A stretch of 64,000 nucleotides of DNA, taken from assembly GCA_018857735.1 (NCBI GenBank), contig JABMCL010000882.1, positions 162,001-226,000 on the forward strand, given 5' to 3'. Position 1 is the first letter of the stretch. The number at the start of each line of letters is the position of its first letter. Origin of the DNA: Alviniconcha marisindica (taxonomy: Eukaryota > Mollusca > Gastropoda > Provannidae). The translations under genes and the position numbers were made by a program. Below are positions 38,601 to 47,100 of the stretch, one piece after another. Below the pieces are notes generated by a model. The model searched no databases. It had not been told where the DNA came from and worked only from the letters and a program-made list of their open reading frames with translations.

Positions 38601-41600
38601 GCATTTCCACGAAGTCATCACACCTGCTGTTTTGGAGAACAGAACTGGATTCAGGGCACAGTGAATATCATAGCCTTTGTTGAATCTCTGTGGGTCTACG
38701 CTACATAGTCTCTTGCTCTGCAGGCCCGTGACTACACACATCAGGAACTAAGACAGTGTGAAGTCACAGCTTGTTTATCCCTAAACCTGTACAATCACCA
38801 CCAATTCCCACAAAACATGCCGAAAATGATTTGCATCCAATCCGGATTGGCTCAGAAGCATTGGCCAGAAGTGGGCTGGATGATTCTTGCATACCAGCTT
38901 GCTTCCAGACTGGATCCGTTTGACTAAAACCTGACACAGTCAGCCAGAACCAAATCCTGGTCCAGGCTGGTTTAGCACAACATGATATGGGCCATCTGTG
39001 GAAGAACGCAACCAAGTCTGAAAGTGGAAAACTGTAGAAGGCTGGATTCCCACATGAAGACAACAAGTCTTCAGTCCAAGGAATGCCAGAAACCAGGCCC
39101 AATGATCCCTGCACACCGGCTTGCTTCCAAACCAGATACATTTGGCCGAAACCTGACCCAGATCCAGATCAGATATGAGTTGGTTTTGCACAGTATGATC
39201 TCAGCCTTCTTTAGAAAAATGGAACCGAATTGGAAGTAGGCTCTGGCATATACGATTCAGCCTGATTCTGGCTGCAACAACGCCTACAACCATCAACCAG
39301 ATGAGTCCTTATTCTGTACACTAATTCTGCACCTTGTACTGAGCTAACCTTGTGCAGATGACAGCACATTAAAATCCATTTACTAGGTAACATGCACACC
39401 TGTGACTGTGTGTCAACAGCTTTGACACAGGTACCGCTGCTTGTGTTCCAGAACCGAATGTGTCGGTCGCTTGTGCCACCTCCTGTTGCCAACAATCGTG
39501 TCTGCCATGGGCACCAGGAGATTGCCTGAAATGTAAACAACAATAATCATGACAATACAGAAAAACTATCAAATGCTTTGAGCTACAGATGACCATACAA
39601 CCAGATCCCTCCCATACCTACCTGTGACTCCATATCTACCTGACTCCATACTAGGTGTGACTCCATATATACCTGTGACTCCATACCTACCTGTGACTCT
39701 GTATCTACCTGTGACTCCATACCTACCTGTGACTGTATCTACCTGTGACTCCATACCTACCCGTGACTCCTTATCTACTTGTGATTCCATACCTACCTGT
39801 GACTCCTATATTTACCTCTGACTCCATACCTACATGTGACTCCACATATATGTGATGACACTAATGATGGTGACAGGGAATGACCTTCACCTTTCTCTCC
39901 AAAATAAACCCTGTTTGGACTCATTCCAATCTAATCTCGAGACGTTTCTTTTTCCAAAGCAACAGATCAGCAACATTTTCTGCTCTGCGTCACTATCTTT
40001 CTCTACCGCAAGCCCTTGTTTATTACCTGCATTACTATCTTCCTCTGCCGCAAGTCCCTGTTTATTATCTGTATTACTATTTTCCTCTGACGCAAGTCCC
40101 TGTTTATTATCTGTGTTACTATCTTCCTCTGCCGCAAGTCCTTGTTTATTATCTGTGTTACTATCTTCCTCTGCTACAGGTCCCTGTTTATTATTTGTGT
40201 TACACTCTTCCTCTGCCGCAAGTCCTTGTTTATTATCTGTGTTACTATCTTCCTCTGCCACAGGTCCCTGTTTATTATTTGTGTTACACTCTTCCTCTGC
40301 CGCAAGTCCTTGTTTATTATCTGTGTTACTATCTTCCTCTGCCACAGGTCCCTGTTTATTATCTGTGTTATTATTTTCCTCTGCCGCAGGTCCCTGTTTA
40401 TTATCTGCATTACTGTCTTCCTCTGCCGCAGGTCCCTGTTTATTATCTGTGTTACTATTTTCCTCTGTCGCAAGTCCCTGTTTATTATCTGCATTACTAT
40501 CTTCCTCTGCCGCAAGTCCCTGTTTATTATCTGTATTACTATTTTCCTCTGCCGCAAGTCCCTGTTTATTATCTGTGTTACTATTTTCCTCTGCCGCAGG
40601 TCCCTGTTTATTACCTGCATTACTGTCTTCCTCTGCCGCAGGTCCCTGTTTATTATCTGTGTTACTATTTTCCTCTGTCGCAAGTCCCTGTTTATTATCT
40701 GCGCTACTGTCTTCCTCTGCTGCAAGCCCCTGTTCATTATCTGTTGATGCTGCTTGTAAATTTTGTATAGTGTGTCGCTTTACGTGTGCAGGTGCCTGTG
40801 AGCGCACGTGAGTATGCATGCATATAATAGACTGTCTCTCCCGACATGATTTTGTGCTGCAGAAATTACTTTAATTGCTGCCATTTGCAACAGGGCATGT
40901 GTTGCAACTGCAAGTGCACGCAGGCAGACAAACACAGCAGTGGACAAAATCAACACACAAGGGAATCAATTAGCGCTTGAAAGACGTCACACTAACGCCA
41001 CAACAAAGACCTGAGTCGCCTACAGTAACTCTCCCCTAGCATGTGTTGTAAATGCAAGGTACACAAACTCCACCAGCGGTGCACATTACGCACATGCCTG
41101 GTGAGAGTTACCATAGGCAACTCAGGTCTTTGTTGTTGTGTTTGTGTGATGTCTTTTGAGCGCTAATTAACTCCCTTGTGTGTTGATTCCGCACGAGCGC
41201 TCTGGGCCTCGTTCTGTTTCAGATCATGGCAGTGGACAGCACACAGCATCAAACCAAGGCAGCAACAGCCTTCACCTTTACTGCCGCCTGATGTTCCGTG
41301 AAGGTGTGCAGGGGCGCGACCTCCATGCCCAGGGTCGAGTCCCAGACGTTGACGGTGTTGTCATTGCCACCGCTGGCCAAGTACTGGCCATCAGGTGACC
41401 AGCGTAGGCCGCACACCTCCTGCGAGTGATTGGCTAGTGTGGCTACGTGGTGTGTCGCCACTCGCACATCATGGTGATGGATGCCGCCTGTGCGAGAACC
41501 ACTAGAACAGAATGGTGGATTTGGCGTCATCACAAAACGGGGAGTTGGGGGGTCAGATCCAAAATGTAACAAAAACTTACAAGTTACCAAAAATCTTCAT

Positions 41601-42983
41601 CTCCACTGGAACACAATTTTGTCGAGAAACATAACTGCAGATTCACATGAGTTGATGATAATGATGATGATGTCGACGATGAGTGGTTGATGATCATGTG
41701 GAGGAGGAGGTGGAAGAGGGTGGCGGTTGAGATAAAAGTTTTCAACGTGACCCACCTGCTCAGAACATGAGCGTTCCAGTCCAGGCATCCTACTCTTCCA
41801 GCATGGCCAGCCATGGTACGTATAAGCTTGCCGTGGTTCACATCCCAAATCTGTGGGAATAAGCAGCAGGGACAGCTTAGTGGTCAGAGCGCCAGACTCA
41901 TGATTGAAAGGTCACAGGTTCACATCCCAGTAGGAGCAGCAGGAGAATTTTCTTCTCCAGGGTCAACTTTCTGTGCTGACTCGTAATACTGATATCCGTT
42001 CCACCCCCCGTGTTACTGCAGTAGCATGTAAAAGATCCCAGCCACTCTGCCAAAAGTGCAGGTGGCATATTACAGGTAAACACGCATGCACCATACGTAT
42101 GTGACCTTGCATGAAGTGACATAACATGGTGCATGGTTGCTTGGTGTACACAGTATGTGCTGAAATGGCAGCAGTTTCACATGGCACCAGCCATGTATGT
42201 AACAACCAAAAAGTGCTTAAGTACACCACTTCAGGTGATTATGTATTCAAAACACACTATAAAAAGCTACAGTCACTCATTTTGAATCACACGTGACAAA
42301 AACGCAGCGAGTTTACTCAAGAGCGGAGAATAGCGCTACATGAAAGCATGTCCCCGAGTGCTGCCATTTTGTGCCAGACTGTCAGTATCAGTGACATCAT
42401 AAACAAAGCTGGCATGTGTGGCAAAAGTATCAAATACATCATAATCCAACTCTTTTCTGTTCCTCCTTGCTGAAGATGGAATCAACATGGCTGAACTGAA
42501 GCGCCAAAGTACTTCTTTTGTATAAATGTTAACACAGCAACCAAACGAAGCAGGCAGATGGAAAAAAAATTGTAAATTTTCTGCATTTTCAGGCCAACTT
42601 CTGTCTTTGGTGCATTTCCCCTTTAATGAAGCACTCAAACACTTTACATACCTGCACATTACCATCAGATAGACCGACTGCCAAGACGGACCCATCTGTA
42701 ATCCAAGACACAGCTGAGATGTAATCGCTGGAGTCCACGTTCATCAGCAAGGTGATGGTGGAGTCTGTGGCATTCCACAGGTACAACTCCGTTCCCAGGG
42801 CAGCTGCCAGGGTGTTGGTGCTGGACCAGTCCAGAGTGTGCAAGTCTGGATCCAGAAAGGATGGACATTGGAGAACATGTGTGTGTGTGTGTGTGTGTGC
42901 ACACGCGTGCAAGCGTGCGTGCGTGCGAGCCTGCGTGCATGCATGCGTGTGTGTGTGTGTGTACACGTGCATGCATTTGAGTG

Positions 42984-43017
<34 letters not shown>

Positions 43018-43720
43018 TGCATGCATGCATGTGTGTGTTGGAAGTGGAGAGAAAGACATTGACTGAAGTGTTGTAGTGTATTTAGGGTTTCATTGTTCCC
43101 TTGGTGCTATGTATTTCTGTCAACTCTATTATGAGGTAGACATTGTAGAGGCAATTTTGATGTTTTATGTGATATTACTTACACTTGTTGAAAAAAAAAA
43201 ATGTTTGGGGGAGAATCTGTTCAGAGAAATCCTGTCAGAGAAATCACTCTAACTGATGATTAATTATTTTTTTAAATAACAGCAATGATTTTAAAAAAGA
43301 GAATATATATCTCAATGGTTGTGACAGGTTGTACACAGTAGCAAAGGCTCACTGTCTAGTTTTAACTATCTGGTACACACACAGACGGACAGACTGACTG
43401 ACTGGGAGGTACAAATCAACCTACAGTAATCATCAAGCACCACCGGAGCATCCAGGACGTTTTCTGGCTTGCTGGGGATGTGGCGTATGCTGGAAGATGG
43501 CTTGGGAGCAGTCATTTTACCTGTGCTGTACAGCACATTCAGGTTGCTGGGCTGATCTGAACACACATAATAACAGTGCAACACCTTTAGGTTGTTGGGC
43601 TGATCGAACACACACACACACAATCATACAGCACTTTCAGGTTGTTGGACTGATCCAAACACACACATGCATGCATGCACACACGCACACACAGCACTTT
43701 CACGTTGTTGGGCTGAGCTG

Positions 43721-43779
<59 letters not shown>

Positions 43780-43821
43780 CACTTTCACTTGTTACTGAGC
43801 TGAACACAACACACACACACA

Positions 43822-43868
<47 letters not shown>

Positions 43869-43907
43869 AACACACAGCCTACAGTTCAGTTTGGGCTGAG
43901 CTGAACA

Positions 43908-43968
<61 letters not shown>

Positions 43969-44002
43969 CCATACAGCACTTTCACGTTGTTGGGCTGAGC
44001 TG

Positions 44003-44045
<43 letters not shown>

Positions 44046-44081
44046 CACAGCCATACAGCACTTTCACGTTGTTGGGCTGAG

Positions 44082-44151
<70 letters not shown>

Positions 44152-47100
44152 CACATTCAGGTTGCTGGGTTGATCTGAACACACACACACAGACACACAC
44201 AATCATGCAGCATATTCAGAGTGTCAGGCTGATCTGAACACACAAATTACAATACAGCACATTCAGCTTGTTGAGCTGTATGTGAGTATGCGCATGTGTC
44301 TGTCTGCATGCATGAGTGTGTGTGTATATATGACTTAGTGCCAAAAGGTGCGCAAGAAAAGAGGACAGAGGTACTGAAAATAAAGTTGACAGGATGTGAG
44401 TGAGTAATGCATTTTTTGAATGAACACATGTGAAGTCATCCACCAGTGAAGGGAGAAGGCAGTGCTGCTCCTCGTTCCTGAGAAATTTGACTTTCAGTGT
44501 GATTTGTGACAAGATGTTGAACATTACACATTACAACAAGCCCACATCACTGTGCTGCTAATCATGCAGTTAACTGTGAAAACCCAACTGATCTTTCAAG
44601 ATGTGATCCACATGAGTATTACCAAGTAAACTGTTGTTGTTCTGTGTCACACAGAACAGCATGCTACGCATAGTTTGTTGCAATACATAACGTTCAACAT
44701 ACAGCCAATCTTGAACATTTTTAAATGAATAAAAAGCAACACATTTTGAAACATAAACAGTTATTCTTTAATAGAACAATATGTGACAAGGAAGATTTGA
44801 TGATTTTTTTTCATCAAATTTAAGCTTTCTTGACATAAACAGCAAATGATGTAAGAAATATGTCGTACATTACTATTTCAACAAGATGTACAATGCTGTT
44901 TGTTTCTTGATGAAAATGATAAATCAGTAACTTTTTATTACTGGACAGTATAAAGACATAACTATTTCCATGTGAACAGTTTTTGGGCATTTATTTTGTT
45001 GTAGTGGATAGCATAATGTTAAATAGATGACATGGTACTTGTTTTCATAACAAAATAAATAATACTTATTATTTAACAAACAAGTAAGTGTTTTGTAAGA
45101 GAAAATGGAGCAAGTAAGAGTGAGTGAAACTTTTGCTGCTTTTGGGTGTCACAGGAAAACACACACGCAACCTGTCATCCATGCATTTCTTGGACATGTT
45201 GACTCGGGTGCCTAGGACAAAATAGTGGAACAGTTAACTTCAAAGTGAAAGAAATAATAATAATAAATAGAAAAAATCGTTATAAATATTACTAAAAAAA
45301 ACACAGCCAAAGAATAATGCTATTAAGATCGGCACCTTACATTTTTAGAACTGTGGAAGGCAGGCAGGCATGGTCACTATAACTATGTCGAACGTTATTA
45401 TTTCCACAGCTCGTGTTGTAATCATAATGTTCAACATCTAACTTGACGACTTTAACCTGCGTAAATTCGAATTGTCTACCATATATGATGATTTGTTTGA
45501 AGACGTAGTTTGTAAACAAAACGAACTGCGTTAAGCGCAAGCAAAAAATGTAAAGAGTACGATCAGAATATACTGTTTATAACCAATCTGCTGTCGCACA
45601 TTACGATTTCAACACACACTCATGTTGTAAGAAACTCGGTGAAAACAAATTTTCGAAAGCATCTGATCAAACTTTAGATCGACAGCAACAAAAACTCACT
45701 CTGTATGCTAACATTCAGATACTTTTAAAAGATTCGGCATATACCATATAAATATCATCGTATAACCGGAAGATTTGACTAAATCTCCGATGAACGTTTA
45801 AATAAAGTTGAACGTTACGGTCTTCAAAAATATTACCACACACCTTTCGCATATCAGAACGTCTCTTCCATGCGGCCATGTGCTAAAAGCGAATGACCTG
45901 GATGTATAACATGGCTGACCGGAAGTAGTTCAAAAGCGCAAAAACACAATTTTTTTCCTTTTGCTTGTTTAATACGTTGTTGAACGTTATTTATTGCAAC
46001 AATTTTATGAAGAATGGCAAGATATATTTTTAAAACTACCCAGACATTTGGTAGTAAAATAAAACATTGGCGCCTGATGCAGTGACGTACCACAGTGACT
46101 GGAGTAAAGTTTCGATGAAAGAGAAAGTCCGTTCTTCACTAGATTGTCTGCGGATGCTGGTCATGAAACATTTCAACACACATAACGTTCGACCGAGGGA
46201 TATTTCGGAGCCTCTAACTCCAAAAACAAAACTTAGTGATAATCGATTTTATATGCACTGTGTAAAGCGATATCTTCTCTGTGCAAATCAGTGACTGAGG
46301 TAATGTTCTGATTCGTCATGTACGTGAATGAAAGCATTGAAAACACTCACCGTGAGCATGTCCGTTTTCAGGGGTCGAATTTCGTGGCGCTTTTCACTCT
46401 CAAAAAATAATATTTCTCCAGCTGCTCCAGATTTGGAGCTCATATTGTTTCCACTGTGATACTGACCAATTATGAACACACACACAAAGCAACAACAAGA
46501 CAAAGTGTTTGAAACGGATTTTATTGACGGTCAAAAATCGGACCCCCCATTTGCACACCTTTTGGCACTAAGTCATATATATATATATATATGCATTTGT
46601 GTGTTTGGGTGTGTGTGTGCATGTGCTTGCATGCATGTATGCGTGTGCGTGCATGTATATGTGATAAACTGCTGCTCACTGTGAATCTGGTGTACCAAGG
46701 AAACCCCAAAGCTCCAACGGACAAACAAAGGCAAATTTCTCTACAGAGAGACAACAAAGTTATCATGTATTGTTAAATCAACACAAAGGCCACCAGGCAA
46801 TAACAGCCTGCAAGCCCGACTCACTGCTGATGGAGCACTGGTTCTTGAAGCTGAGGATTTTGGTGCCGGTCTGCACCTGCCGAGGGAGCATGGCCCCCAT
46901 CAGATGTTGCTGATAATCCGTCTTTGCTCCACCCTCCTCTTCCTCCTCATCACGGATGTTCAGCAGTGCAAAGTGGCTCATGTCCTGGTTGGTAGTGACT
47001 CGGTTCGGGATAAACCTTCATTGCAACAGAGGAAACTCGGTTTGGGATAAACCTTCATTGCAACAGAGGAAACTCGGTTTGGGATATAAACCTTCATTGC

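Larger units (their letters stand above)
35639..43556 (-). other. CDC20: CDC20 exons 4-10: WD40 propeller and IR tail
   Basis: Exon 4 [10 protein letters not shown] and [11 protein letters not shown]; exon 5 [20 protein letters not shown] and [20 protein letters not shown]; exon 6 [15 protein letters not shown]; exon 7 [20 protein letters not shown] and [19 protein letters not shown]; exon 8 [20 protein letters not shown]; exon 9 [20 protein letters not shown]; exon 10 [20 protein letters not shown] and ETIRLWKCF, ending CIR-stop. These are the D-box/KEN receptor propeller blades in order; the final Ile-Arg is the conserved tail. Confidence 0.95.

Noticed and set aside
39852..40819. Frames of about 300 codons as membrane-protein-like or acidic repeat proteins
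   Set aside because: 42-base tandem repeat with a period divisible by three inside CDC20 intron 7; kept only as a low-score finding.
41873..41935. Functional tRNA gene
   Set aside because: A- and B-box-like motifs are present, but the cloverleaf arms do not pair and the sequence continues into a SINE-type body.
43587..44206. Cys/Val-rich frames of 60-107 codons
   Set aside because: They are translations of TG microsatellites and of the copied CDC20 exon edge.
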